64,000 bases of DNA from Planctomycetota bacterium. Lineage in GTDB: Bacteria; Planctomycetota; UBA1135; GCA-002686595. The translations under genes and the position numbers were made by a program. The stretch is from the NCBI GenBank assembly GCA_002862085.1, contig PKCK01000047.1, forward strand, positions 62,001 to 126,000, given 5' to 3'. The notes beneath the pieces were generated by a model that had not been told where the DNA came from, ran no database searches, and was given only the letters and a program-made list of their open reading frames with translations. Every line of letters begins with the position of its first letter. Position 1 is the first letter of the stretch. Below, in pieces: positions 1 to 10,273 of the stretch.

Positions 1-103
1 CGGAGGATGCGCGCGTCGGCTTCCTCGGCGAGGCCAGCGGAATGGAGCCGCCTTCGCTCCGGCCTCGGCGCCTCCCACGTCCGGGCCGCGGTCGGCGACG
101 CCC

Positions 104-682
104 TCATCGGGGATCCGCGCAGGGCCGTGGGCGCGGCGGTTCCCTGCCGTTACCCTTCCCGGCGGAGCGCCCGTAGCTCAGCTGGATAGAGCATCCGCTT
201 CCTAAGCGGAGGGTCGCAGGTTCGAATCCTGCCGGGCGTGCCATCGCATCTCCCCGCCATCCGGACCTGATCGGCGGCGCTGCTCGTGACCTCCCCAGCC
301 GGGGCGTTGCGGGCGATGACGGCGCAAGCTCGTCCACGAGCTCGTCCATCTGGCGCGCCTCCTGCGCGCGCGAGTCCTCGATCTCCTCCACGCGGTCGCC
401 GTGGATCACGCCCGCGGCGAGCGACGCGTTCGGGTGGAGCTTCGCCGCCTCGAAGAGGCCCTCGAAGGTCGTCTCCTCCTCGATTTGCTCGTGGACGTCG
501 TCCCGCGTGAAGTCGGCCAGCCGGCAGAGGACTTCGAGCAGCTCGCTCCCGGTCCGCCCCTTCTTCTCGACCCCGTTCAGGTCCAGGGGGTCGATCGAGG
601 CGAGGGTCCTGTTCGCGATGCGCTCGCGGGCGGCCTCAGGGGGCACGCCAGCTCCTGCCGGGGGTGGGTCGGAATCCATGGG
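104..682 (-). pseudogene. DUF2200-like ORF, apparently decayed
   Basis: Residues ERIANRTLASIDPLDLNGVEKKGRTGSELLEVL...HPNASLAAGVIHGDRVEEIEDSRAQEARQMDELVDELA resemble DUF2200. The usual WLTGY, ICG and C-terminal K-G-K-P-M-E-K-I-L-R segments are altered or lost, and the frame runs antisense through the tRNA. Confidence 0.45.
167..243 (+). tRNA. tRNA-Arg (anticodon CCU), CCA encoded
   Basis: Cloverleaf read by eye: GCGCCCG...CGGGCGT acceptor stem (one G-U pair), TCCGC-TTCCTAA-GCGGA anticodon arm, GCAGG-TTCGAAT-CCTGC T arm, terminal GCCA. Confidence 0.95.
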
Positions 683-969
683 GCCGCCACAGCAGCCTCG
701 GGCCGGCGCGACATCCTGTCGGATGCGCGGCGTCCGGCGGCATGTGATGCGATCGCGCTGACTGTCTTCCACGCGTCAGGGGGCCGGGCGCTGGACCGGC
801 GGCGCCTGATGCAGCTCGTCGCCCTTCCGTGGCGAGTGGGAGGACGCGCGACTGGCAGTTTCGATCCGAAGGGCGTCCGGAATCGCGGGGTCGCTATGCC
901 GTCGATACGAATTCCTTGAATGGCCGGACGTGGGTCGGCAGAAATAGCCGGGTGACCACTGAATCTGCC

Positions 970-1971
970 ATGCGCGCCCGACGCGTGATCCTGCTCGTCT
1001 ACCCCGAGGTGCGTCTCCTGGACGTCGCGGGGCTGCTCCAGGTCTTCCGTGACGCCCGCGGGCCGGACGGCGCGGCGCCGTTCCGCGTCCAGACGGTCTC
1101 CGCGCGAGGCGGGCCGATCGAGACCGATGCGGGGATCCCGCTGCCCACGTCCGGGCTGCGCCGGCTGCGGCTCGGGCCGTCGGACCTCCTGCTCGTGCCC
1201 GGTGGCCCCGGAGCGCGGGAGGCCGCGGCCGACGAGGCCCTGCTGCGCTGGGTGGCCGAGCACGGTCCGAAGGCCGGCGTGCTCGCGAGCACCTGCACCG
1301 GGGCCTTCGTCCTCGCGGCGGCCGGCCTCCTCGACGGACGCCGGGCCGTGACCCACTGGGAGGAGTGCGGAGAGCTCCAGCGCCTCCACCCCGCGGTCAC
1401 CGTCGACTCCGGACCGATCTTCCTGGAGGACGAGGGCGTCTGGACCTCCGCGGGGATGACCGCTGGCATCGATCTGGCCCTCGCCCTCGTCGAGCGCGAT
1501 CTCGACCGCGACGCGTCGATGGAGCTGGCCCGCAGGCTGGTGGTGCCCGCCGAGCGCCCCGGCGGCCAGGCCCCGTTCGGCCGCCCTCTGGAGGCCACTG
1601 CCGAGGGGGAGGGGGGCCGCTTCGAGGAGCTGCACCGCTGGATCGTCGAGCATCTCACCGACGACCTGCGGGTCGAACACCTCGCGGCGCAGGCCGGGAT
1701 GAGCCCGCGCACCTTCCACCGCGTCTACACGAGGTCGGCGGGCGCGACGCCCGCGCAGGCCGTCGCTCGCCTGCGGGTCGAAGCGGCCCGCAAGCTGCTC
1801 GAGGAGTCCGGGCTCGGCGTGGCAGCGATCGCGCGCAGGTGCGGGTTCAGCGGGGAGGAGCACATGCGGCGCTCCTTCCAGCGGCAGCTCGGGCTCGCGC
1901 CCAGCGCCTACCGGGCCCGCTGGGGGAGGCGCCCAGGTCGTGATGCGGAGGCCACCAGCACGGGATCGTGA
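970..1971 (+). CDS. GlxA-family transcriptional regulator (DJ-1/PfpI domain + AraC-type HTH)
   Basis: N-terminal amidotransferase-like domain with nucleophile-elbow-like LASTCTGAFVLAAAGLLDGRRAVTHW. C-terminal AraC HTH (HLAAQAGMSPRTFHRVYTRSAGATPAQAV...IARRCGFSGEEHMRRSFQRQLGLAPSAYR). Confidence 0.9.
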   Translation: MRARRVILLVYPEVRLLDVAGLLQVFRDARGPDGAAPFRVQTVSARGGPIETDAGIPLPTSGLRRLRLGPSDLLLVPGGPGAREAAADEALLRWVAEHGPKAGVLASTCTGAFVLAAAGLLDGRRAVTHWEECGELQRLHPAVTVDSGPIFLEDEGVWTSAGMTAGIDLALALVERDLDRDASMELARRLVVPAERPGGQAPFGRPLEATAEGEGGRFEELHRWIVEHLTDDLRVEHLAAQAGMSPRTFHRVYTRSAGATPAQAVARLRVEAARKLLEESGLGVAAIARRCGFSGEEHMRRSFQRQLGLAPSAYRARWGRRPGRDAEATSTGS

Positions 1972-2308
1972 GCCAGGGACGTCCCTAGGCCGGGTCACAG
2001 CCTCGATTCTCTTCCACCCTGACCGCGCCATCGTGCGTGCGATCGCTTGGCGCACCTGGCGGTCCGGTGCGCGTGGGCCGTGAGAGCGCGTGTGCACCTG
2101 GCCGCCAAGGAGCCGGTGCTGGCCTTGGTGAGTGCCTGCTGGGGCAGGAGATACGGGCATGGGGTCTTCGGCTGATGACTTTCGTCCGCTCTAGTAATCT
2201 CTCGGCCCGGTGGGCTGCGCCGGAACGGATCTTCCGGCGCTCCACGTGCCTGCGAGACCCGCGCTGCGGCGCGGCTGAGACGCACTCGTATCCCGACAAA
2301 ACAGCCCG

Positions 2309-3850
2309 ATGAACCCCTTCGCTCACATCCGGAGTGACCTCCCGGCCGCGATCGTCGTCTTCTTCGTCGCGGTCCCGCTCTGTCTCGGCATCGCCGTCGC
2401 CAGTGGCGCCCCCGTGGAATCCGGCCTGATCGCCGGCATCGTCGGCGGCATCGTCGTCGGCCTGATCAGCGGGTCGCCTCTCGGCGTCTCGGGCCCGGCG
2501 GCGGGCCTCGCCGTCATCGTCCTGGACGCCATCAACGACTTCGGCGGCGTCGAGGAGGGCTTCCACCTCTTCCTCGCCTCGGTCGTGGTCGCGGGCGCCG
2601 TGCAGATGCTGCTCGGCTTCGCCCGCGGCGGCGTCGTCGGCTACTTCTTCCCGGCGTCCGTCATCAAGGGGATGCTCGCGGGCATCGGCCTGATCATCGT
2701 CCTCAAGATGATCCCCGACGCGTTCGGTCACATCAAAGCCGACGGGGAGACGACCTGGTCGAGCCTCATCGCGATGCTCGAGGACCCCAGCCCGGGGGCG
2801 CTCATCGTGAGCGGCGTCGCGCTCGCGATCCTGATCCTGTGGGAGGTCGTCCTCTCCAAGAAGTCGAAGGTCTTCAAGCTGATCCAGGGACCGCTCGTGG
2901 CCGTCACGTTCGGCATGGGCTACCAGGTCCTCACGAGCCGCTTCGCGCCGGATCTCGCGCTCCAGGGGAAGCAGCTCGTCAGCGTCCCCATCTACGACAG
3001 CATCGCTGAGGTGAAGAACAACCTCAGCCACCCGACCCTCGCCGCCTTCGGGATGACGAAGGTCTGGGTCACGGGGTTCACGATCGCGATCGTCGCGAGC
3101 CTCGAGACGCTGCTCTGCGTCGAGGCGACGGACAAGCTCGACCCCTACAAGCGCACGACGCCGACGAACCGCGAGCTCGTCGCCCAGGGCGCGGGCAACC
3201 TCGCTTCGGGCCTGATCGGCGGCCTCCCCATCACGCAGGTCATCGTCCGCAGCTCCGCGAACATCCAGAGCGGTGGGCGGACCAAGCTGTCCGCGATCAT
3301 GCACGGGTTCTTCATCCTGATCGCGGTCCTCCTGGCGCCGCAGATCCTGAACCTCGTGCCGAGGGCGGCGCTGGCGGCCGTGCTCTTCGTCGTCGGCTAC
3401 AAGCTCGCGAGGCCCGCGACCTTCGCGCAGATGTTCAAGCGGGGCTCGGCGCAGTTCGTTCCCTTCGTCGTGACGGTCGTCGGCATCGTCGGCACCGACC
3501 TCCTGACCGGTATCGCCATCGGCATGGCGGTCGCGATCTTCTTCATCCTCCTCGGCCACTACCGGAACTCCCACTTCCTGCAGATCGAGCAGAGCGGGGG
3601 AGGCTCCGAGCCGCGCCAGGTCCGGATGCGGCTCGCGGAGGAGGTCAGCTTCCTCAACAAGGTCGCGCTCCAGAAGGAACTCGACGCCATCGAGGACGGC
3701 TCCAGCCTGATCCTCGACGCCTCCGCGACGCGGCAGATCGACTACGACGCGCTCGAGATCATCGAGGACTTCGAGGAGAACGCCGGGCGCCGCGGGATCA
3801 CCGTCGAGCGGATCGGGAACTTCTCCCCGAAGGCGCAGCCGCAGCCATGA
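2309..3850 (+). CDS. SulP-family inorganic anion transporter with C-terminal STAS-like region
   Basis: Multi-TM protein starting MNPFAHIRSDLPAAIVVFFVAVPLCLGIAVASGAP. Typical SulP TM core; C-terminal LILDASATRQIDYDALEIIEDF is STAS-like. Confidence 0.9.
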   Translation: MNPFAHIRSDLPAAIVVFFVAVPLCLGIAVASGAPVESGLIAGIVGGIVVGLISGSPLGVSGPAAGLAVIVLDAINDFGGVEEGFHLFLASVVVAGAVQMLLGFARGGVVGYFFPASVIKGMLAGIGLIIVLKMIPDAFGHIKADGETTWSSLIAMLEDPSPGALIVSGVALAILILWEVVLSKKSKVFKLIQGPLVAVTFGMGYQVLTSRFAPDLALQGKQLVSVPIYDSIAEVKNNLSHPTLAAFGMTKVWVTGFTIAIVASLETLLCVEATDKLDPYKRTTPTNRELVAQGAGNLASGLIGGLPITQVIVRSSANIQSGGRTKLSAIMHGFFILIAVLLAPQILNLVPRAALAAVLFVVGYKLARPATFAQMFKRGSAQFVPFVVTVVGIVGTDLLTGIAIGMAVAIFFILLGHYRNSHFLQIEQSGGGSEPRQVRMRLAEEVSFLNKVALQKELDAIEDGSSLILDASATRQIDYDALEIIEDFEENAGRRGITVERIGNFSPKAQPQP

Positions 3851-3958
3851 CGGACGGACGCGCAGGCCTCGCAGCGCTGCGCGTCCAGGCCCCCCTCGGG
3901 CCCCCGCAGTTCACGCCGGAACAGCCGGCCCTCGGCCGACCGGCGGTTCCCTGGAGGC

Positions 3959-4630
3959 TCACCGCGTCGCCGCGGCTTCGTCGTCTCCGACGAGTCGTCG
4001 GAGATCCACGGCGAGCGGCGCCGTGATCACCCGGTCGAAGGGAGCTCCGAGCCGTAGCCGCCACGCATGAAGCGCCTGGCGCGTGTGCAGCCCACAGGGC
4101 GGTTCGACGTACCACTCCTCACCGACCAGCGGATGACCCAGCGCGGCCGCGTGGATCCGCACCTGGTGGGTGCGCCCCGTGTGGAGCGACACCTCCAGCT
4201 CCCAGGCCTCCTTGTCGATCCCCGCGCAGGCGCGACGTCGCCGGAACGTCGTGCGGCTCGCTCGCCCTCCGGGCTTCACCCCCAGACGTCCTGGACCCAC
4301 CTCCCCGAGGGGCGCCGCGCAGCTCACCTCGCTCCATTCGGGCCGCCCTCGCACCAGCGCGAGGTAGCGCTTCTCGACCATCGATCGCTTGAGTGGCTCG
4401 ACCAGAGCGCGCTCGGTCGTGAAGAGGTTGACCCCGCTCGTGTCGGCGTCCAGCTGGTGCACGGCCCAGACCATCCCCCCGGCGCGCTGCATGAGTCGCC
4501 ACTGCAGGCAGTCCGGATCATCGAGCGAGCGACCCGACGTCGGCAGGTCGTGGGGCTTGTCGACGGCGAGCAACCCGCTCTCCTCGAGCAGGACGCGCGC
4601 CTCGGAGAGCTCGTCGGGGCCGGTCGTCAC
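3959..4630 (-). CDS. RluA-family pseudouridine synthase
   Basis: Motifs LLAVDKPHDLPTSG, HQLDADTSGVNLFTTE, KRYLALVRG and LHTGRTHQVRIHAAALGHPLVGEEWY are characteristic of RluA-type pseudouridine synthases. Confidence 0.85.
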   Translation of the reverse strand: MTTGPDELSEARVLLEESGLLAVDKPHDLPTSGRSLDDPDCLQWRLMQRAGGMVWAVHQLDADTSGVNLFTTERALVEPLKRSMVEKRYLALVRGRPEWSEVSCAAPLGEVGPGRLGVKPGGRASRTTFRRRRACAGIDKEAWELEVSLHTGRTHQVRIHAAALGHPLVGEEWYVEPPCGLHTRQALHAWRLRLGAPFDRVITAPLAVDLRRLVGDDEAAATR

Positions 4631-5157
4631 GGCCGCATGTTGCCGCGGTGCCAGCTCGGACGCACGACACGCGTGGCCTCGTCGGGCCGTCGAAGCGCGC
4701 GGCCCTCTTTCCCCAGGCGCTCGGTGTCACCCTGCGGCGCGCCGTCCGTGGGGATCCCCGGGTGAGCGAATCCGACCGCGCTCCACTGCAGGTCGATCGG
4801 CGCGTCCCCTCCCTCGGCGAGACGAGGGGGCCGCTCGAACCCACATCCGTCGGGACCTGGTGCCGGGGTGGCCCGAGGGCCGCGCGGCGAGGTGGAGCCC
4901 GGTTCGTGATTCGCCATCCCCCCCGGGTCGGGCGCGTGGGAGCGGCTCGCCAGGCCCTGCACCCGCGCCAGCGGACCCGCGGGCGGCCTCATCGTCTCGT
5001 CGGCCTGGTCGGTCCGGCGGGTCGATGGAGCCCCCTGAGATCGAAGCGGCTGTCGGGGGGTGGGGGGAGGGGGCTCCACGGATCCTCGGAGCCACATCGC
5101 CAACACTCCGGCCAACCCCGGCTGCCGGTGACCGCGACGCAGCGCTATCGTGATCCG

Positions 5158-6450
5158 ATGCTCCTGACGATCCACCTCGCCATCGCCCTCGCGCCCTGCG
5201 CCGCTCCCCTCGCTCCTCCTGTCGCCGGAACCGCCACCTTGATCGTGGCATCCACCGGCGAGGAGGAAGCCCCCTCCGCGGCGGAGCGAACGGCGGCCAT
5301 CGCGCGAGGCGTCGAGTTCCTCCTGGCCACGCAGGAGGACTACGTGCGGGACCGCGGGATCGGCCGGCTCCCCGACGACGAGCTCGCGGCCTGGCAGGAG
5401 CGTGAGCAGGAGCGTCTCGACGGACTCCAGGGGGGAGACGAGGCCTCCGAGTGGCCCTACGAGGGCGTCTATCGCGACGGCCGTCAGCGCGGCGCGATCC
5501 CCTCCGGCTACCGGGTCGGGGGCACCGCCATCGTCTGCGAGGCGCTGCTGCGCTCGGCGAGCGAGGGGTCCACGCGCGAGGAGATCGAGGTGGCCGTCAA
5601 CAGGTCGCTCGAGTTCATCCTCGACCGGCTCGAGACGGACCCGACGATGGCCATCGGCCCCAAGAAGGGCTACGACGTGCGCGGGTGGGGGCATCTCCAC
5701 GCGCTTCAGTTGATGCTGCTCCTGCGCGGCGAGGACTTCGTGACCAAGGCGCGCCGGAAGGACCTCGACGGCGTCATCGAGGACCTGATCGATCGGCTCG
5801 AGGCCAACACGACCGAGCAGGGCGGCTGGAACTACGCCAACGACAGGACGGTCAGCCCCTTCATGACCGGCTCGACCCTGCTCGTCCTCTTCGACGCGGT
5901 CGAGGCGGGCTTCGAGGTGGACGAGGAGGCCATCTCCGGAGCGCTCGACGCGTTGCAGCAGTGCCGTACCGAGGAGGTGAGCTACGCCTACTCGGGCAAG
6001 GCTCGCCGTGAGGTGGCGATGCCCGGGTCCTCCGCCAGGTCCTCCGTCGCCGAGCTCGCGCTCTACAAGGCCGGACGCAGCGACGTGGACGAGCTGCGGC
6101 GAGCCGTGGACGGGTTCTTCGTGGGCTGGGACGACCTGCTCGTCCGCAAGAGCCAGCAGGGCACCCACGTGGGCCCCTACGGCATCGCTCCCTACTACTT
6201 CTTCTTCGGACACACCTTCGCCGCGCACGCGATCGAGGAGCTCCCGGAGAAGGAGCGCGCCGCGCGTCGCGACGAGCTCGCGGAGGTCCTGTGGCGCACC
6301 CGCGAGGACGACGGCTCGTGGAACGACCGCATCTTCCCGCGGACGGCCTCGTACTCCACCGCCATGGCCATGATGGCCCTGGGCGCGAAGGACCACGGGG
6401 CGTTCGCCGAGTGGGACGCGGCGCCGTCGAAGAAGAAGCGCCGGCGCTGA
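5158..6450 (+). CDS. Secreted prenyltransferase/squalene-oxidase-repeat-like protein
   Basis: Signal-peptide-like N terminus. Alpha/alpha-toroid-type repeats such as QGGWNYANDR...FMTGSTLLVLFDAV and TREDDGSWNDRIFPRTASYSTAMAMMALG. Confidence 0.75.
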   Translation: MLLTIHLAIALAPCAAPLAPPVAGTATLIVASTGEEEAPSAAERTAAIARGVEFLLATQEDYVRDRGIGRLPDDELAAWQEREQERLDGLQGGDEASEWPYEGVYRDGRQRGAIPSGYRVGGTAIVCEALLRSASEGSTREEIEVAVNRSLEFILDRLETDPTMAIGPKKGYDVRGWGHLHALQLMLLLRGEDFVTKARRKDLDGVIEDLIDRLEANTTEQGGWNYANDRTVSPFMTGSTLLVLFDAVEAGFEVDEEAISGALDALQQCRTEEVSYAYSGKARREVAMPGSSARSSVAELALYKAGRSDVDELRRAVDGFFVGWDDLLVRKSQQGTHVGPYGIAPYYFFFGHTFAAHAIEELPEKERAARRDELAEVLWRTREDDGSWNDRIFPRTASYSTAMAMMALGAKDHGAFAEWDAAPSKKKRRR

Positions 6451-6625
6451 GCCCGGTGGGCGAAGCGGGCGCGCCGCCGCCCGAGCGCGGGGGGAGGGGC
6501 GCATCGGCGCGGCGGGGTGTCGCTGCGCCGAGATGCGCTCGTGGGCGGGCGCCGTGGAGAGCGGCGCGCCGCGGCGTGAGGCGGATATCCTCTTGGCCGA
6601 CAACGCCTCCGTGCGAAGCCCTCCC

Positions 6626-9600
6626 ATGACGATTCTCCGCTCCCTCACAGGCGCTGCGGCGCTGACCTTCTCCTCCTTCCTCGTCGCTCCGGCGGCGGCG
6701 CAGGACGCGCCGCAGGACCCCGCTGACTCTCCCTTCGCCGGCCTCTCCTTCCGCTCGATCGGTCCGGCGTTCATGTCGGGCCGCATCTCGGACATCGCGG
6801 TCGACCACGAGGATCCGAGCACCTGGTACGTGGCCGTCGGGAGCGGCGGCGTCTGGAAGACGGAGAACCGGGGGACGACCTGGACCGCCGTGTTCGAGGA
6901 CCAGACGAGCTACTCGATCGGCTGCCTCGCCGTCGATCCGAGCGAGACGAGCACGGTCTGGGTCGGGACCGGTGAGAACGTCAGCGGACGCCACGTGGGC
7001 TTCGGGGACGGCATCTACCGGAGCCTGGACGGCGGACGGACCTGGGAGGCCCGGGGCCTCGAGGCGTCGGAGCACATCGGGAGCATCGTCGTGCACCCCG
7101 AGGACGGCGACACGCTCTGGGTCGCGGCCCAGGGCCCGCTCTGGTCACCCGGCGGCGAGCGCGGCGTCTACAAGACCACCGACGGCGGATCGACCTGGCG
7201 GCAGGTCCTGGCGGCCGGGCCCTTCACGGGCGCGAACGAGGTGATCGCGGACCCGCGCGATCCGGACGTGCTCTACGCCGCGCTGCATCAGAAGCACCGC
7301 ACCGTCGCGGCCCTCATGGACGGCGGCCCGGAGTCGGGCATCTTCAAGTCGACGGACGGTGGCGAGACGTGGACCAAGCTCGCCGGCGGGCTGCCGTCCG
7401 AGAACGTGGGCAAGATCGGCCTCGCGGTCAGCCACTTCGACGCGGGCACCGTCTACGCGACCATCGAGGAGGGGGAGCGCAAGGGCGGCTTCTGGCGGTC
7501 GCTCGACGGCGGCCGCTCCTGGGAGAAGCGCAGCGACTACCTCTCCGGCGGCACCGGCCCCCACTACTACCAGGAGATCTTCGCCTCGCCGCACCAGCCC
7601 GGCCGCGTCTACCAGATGGACGTCCGGCTCCACGTGACGGACGACGGCGGCGCGAACTTCCGTCGCCTCGGCTACGCGGCGAAGCACTCCGACAACCACG
7701 CGATGGTCTTCGATCCCGCCGACCCCGAGCACCTGCTCGTGGGCTGCGATGGCGGCATCTACGAGTCCTACGACCACGGCGCCACGTGGCGCTTCTGCGC
7801 GAACCTGCCCGTCACGCAGTTCTACAAGGTCGCCCTCGACGACGCGGAGCCCTTCTACAACGTCTACGGCGGCACGCAGGACAACAACACGCAGGGCGGG
7901 CCCTCTCGCACGCTCAACGCCCACGGCATCACCAACGCGGACTGGTTCGTGACGCTCTTCGGGGACGGCCACCAGCCGGCCACCGAGCCGGGCAACCCGG
8001 ACATCGTCTACTCGGAGTGGCAGCAGGGGAACCTCGTCCGGCACGACCGCACGACCGGTGAGATCGTCTACATCAAGCCGCAGCCCGGCGCCGACGAGCC
8101 CGAGGAACGCTTCAACTGGGACGCGCCCATCCTCGTCAGCCCGCACGACCCGGCGCGCCTCTACTTCGCGAGCCACAGGGTCTGGCGCAGCGATGATCGC
8201 GGCGACTCCTGGCGCACCGTGAGCGGGGACCTGACCCGGAACATCGACCGCTTCCGGGAGCCGATCATGGGCCGGACGTGGGCCGAGGACGCGGCGTGGG
8301 ACACCTACGCCATGAGCCGCTTCAGCACGATCACTTCGCTCTCCGAGTCCCCCGTCCAGGAGGGGATGCTCTGGGCGGGCACCGACGACGGGCGGGTGCA
8401 CGTCAGCCTCGACGGCGGCGGCGCGTGGCGCTCGGTCGAGGACCGCATGGACGTCCCCGACGGGTTCTTCGTCAACGACGTCCGCGCCGACAGGTTCGAC
8501 GCGCGCACGGCGTACGTGCTCGTCGACAACCACAAACAGGGGGACTACCGGCCCTTCGTCCTCCGCACGAACGACGCGGGGGCGAGCTGGACGAACATCG
8601 GCGCGAACCTGCCCGCGCGCCACCTCTGCTGGCGCATCGTCCAGGACCACGTGGACCGGGCGCTCCTGTTCGTCGGCACGGAGTTCGGCGTCTACTTCAC
8701 GCGCAACGGCGGCGCCGACTGGCACGCCCTCGACGGCGGGATCCCCACGATCCCGGTCCGCGATCTCACGATCCACCCGCGCGAGGACGACCTCGTGTGC
8801 GCCACCTTCGGGCGCGGCTTCTACGTCCTCGACGACATCTCCCCCCTGCGCGGGATCGACGAGCAGACCGTCGCCGCGGAGGCGTCGCTCTTCCCCGTGA
8901 AGGACGCGCTGTGGTACGTGCCCCGCCGTCCGCTGGGCGCCGGCGCCCCCCTCGGCAAGGCGAGCCAGGGAGACGCGTACTTCGTCGCGCCCAACCCCGC
9001 CTTCGGGGCGATCTTCACCGTGCACCTCGGCGAGGCGCCGATGACCGCGCGCGACGCCCGCCGCGAAGCGGAGAAGGGCGCCGCCAACGCGCTCTTCCCC
9101 TCCCTCGACGCACTCACGGCGGAGGAGCGTGAAGAGGCTCCGGCGATCGTCCTGACGATCCGCGACGCGTCGGGCGCGGTCGTACGTCAGCTGGAGGCCG
9201 AGGCCCGCAAGGGCTTTCAGCGCATCGCGTGGAACCTGCGACGGGCGCCGGTGGACGCGTGGGAGCGGAGCGCGAAGGAGGACGAATGGAGCGACGGGTC
9301 GGAGGCCGGCGCGATGGTCGCCCCTGGCGCCTACTCGGTCTCCATGGCGCTTCTCCGCGGCGGCGAGCTGATTCCCTGCGGCGAGGCGCAGAGCTTCGAG
9401 GTGAAGGCCCTCGGCGGCGGCGCCCTCGAAGGCGCGAGCCCTGCGGAGGTGGCGGCCTTCCAGGAGGAGCTCGCGGCGGTCGCGCGCGACGTGTCCGCAC
9501 ACGGCGCGCGTGCGTCGGAGCTCATCGAGCGCTGCGAGGCCATGGCGTCCGTCCTTCGCCGGACACCTCGCGCGGCCGCGGGACTGCGGGCGGAGGTCCA

Positions 9601-9892
9601 CGACCTGCATGGCCGCCTCACGGACCTGCGTCATCGACTCGTCGGCGATCCCCGTCAGGGGACGATGAACGAGCAGGGCCCCGTATCGATCGACGCGCGC
9701 ATGAACCACGCGGATCTGGGCGTGAAGTTCTCGACCTATGGCCCGACGCCCTCGCATCGCGAATCCCTGCGCATCGCGCGCGAGGCGGCCGCCGAGGTCG
9801 GCGCCGCGCTGGCGCAGATCCGCGCGGCGGAGATGCCGAGGCTCGACGCGGCGCTCGAGGCCGCCGGCGCGCCCTGGACGCCGGGGCGCTGA
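6626..9892 (+). CDS. Secreted BNR/sortilin-like beta-propeller repeat protein
   Basis: Signal peptide MTILRSLTGAAALTFSSFLVAPAAA. Multiple S-x-D-x-G-x-x-W BNR repeats (STDGGETWTKL, SLDGGRSWEKR, SDDRGDSWRTV, TNDAGASWTNI). Confidence 0.88.
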   Translation: MTILRSLTGAAALTFSSFLVAPAAAQDAPQDPADSPFAGLSFRSIGPAFMSGRISDIAVDHEDPSTWYVAVGSGGVWKTENRGTTWTAVFEDQTSYSIGCLAVDPSETSTVWVGTGENVSGRHVGFGDGIYRSLDGGRTWEARGLEASEHIGSIVVHPEDGDTLWVAAQGPLWSPGGERGVYKTTDGGSTWRQVLAAGPFTGANEVIADPRDPDVLYAALHQKHRTVAALMDGGPESGIFKSTDGGETWTKLAGGLPSENVGKIGLAVSHFDAGTVYATIEEGERKGGFWRSLDGGRSWEKRSDYLSGGTGPHYYQEIFASPHQPGRVYQMDVRLHVTDDGGANFRRLGYAAKHSDNHAMVFDPADPEHLLVGCDGGIYESYDHGATWRFCANLPVTQFYKVALDDAEPFYNVYGGTQDNNTQGGPSRTLNAHGITNADWFVTLFGDGHQPATEPGNPDIVYSEWQQGNLVRHDRTTGEIVYIKPQPGADEPEERFNWDAPILVSPHDPARLYFASHRVWRSDDRGDSWRTVSGDLTRNIDRFREPIMGRTWAEDAAWDTYAMSRFSTITSLSESPVQEGMLWAGTDDGRVHVSLDGGGAWRSVEDRMDVPDGFFVNDVRADRFDARTAYVLVDNHKQGDYRPFVLRTNDAGASWTNIGANLPARHLCWRIVQDHVDRALLFVGTEFGVYFTRNGGADWHALDGGIPTIPVRDLTIHPREDDLVCATFGRGFYVLDDISPLRGIDEQTVAAEASLFPVKDALWYVPRRPLGAGAPLGKASQGDAYFVAPNPAFGAIFTVHLGEAPMTARDARREAEKGAANALFPSLDALTAEEREEAPAIVLTIRDASGAVVRQLEAEARKGFQRIAWNLRRAPVDAWERSAKEDEWSDGSEAGAMVAPGAYSVSMALLRGGELIPCGEAQSFEVKALGGGALEGASPAEVAAFQEELAAVARDVSAHGARASELIERCEAMASVLRRTPRAAAGLRAEVHDLHGRLTDLRHRLVGDPRQGTMNEQGPVSIDARMNHADLGVKFSTYGPTPSHRESLRIAREAAAEVGAALAQIRAAEMPRLDAALEAAGAPWTPGR

Positions 9893-9924
9893 CGCGCCAC
9901 CGTCGGTCGATCTCGCGAGCGAAG

Positions 9925-9956
9925 AAGGCCCCTGCAGCGCCGGCTGCCGGGGCCTT
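9925..9956. terminator. Hairpin terminator candidate downstream of the BNR-repeat gene
   Basis: aaggcccctgcagc-gccg-gctgccggggcctt: 14-bp stem with one mismatch, starting 33 bp after the stop codon. No clear T tract. Confidence 0.55.
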
Positions 9957-10273
9957 CCTCGCTTCGATCCCAGGCGCTTCCTCCCCGCGGCATCGCCGGC
10001 CCCTGGAGAGCGCCCCGAGGACGCCGGGTCCCCTCGGTGGACCGTTTCTCCCGTCGTCCGGGCCCGTGTCGAGTGCGGTCTCGCCCGGTGAGACGAGGCC
10101 GTTCGCGATGGGACGGGGGCCGAAGACTCGCCCGGCGAGGTCGCGCGCGATCGCCGTGCCGCCGTCCCGGAGTCGAGTCGCCCCTGCGAAGCTCTCGGCG
10201 GGTGGGCTCCACCCGCGCGCGGCTGCGGGGGGACGCCGGCGCGCGTGCCGGGCGGCTCTGGCAACATGCGCCC

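Noticed and set aside
104-285. Protein-like string PAGFEPATLRLGSGCSIQLSYG
   Set aside because: It is the reverse complement translation of the tRNA-Arg gene, a known annotation artefact, not a conserved protein domain.
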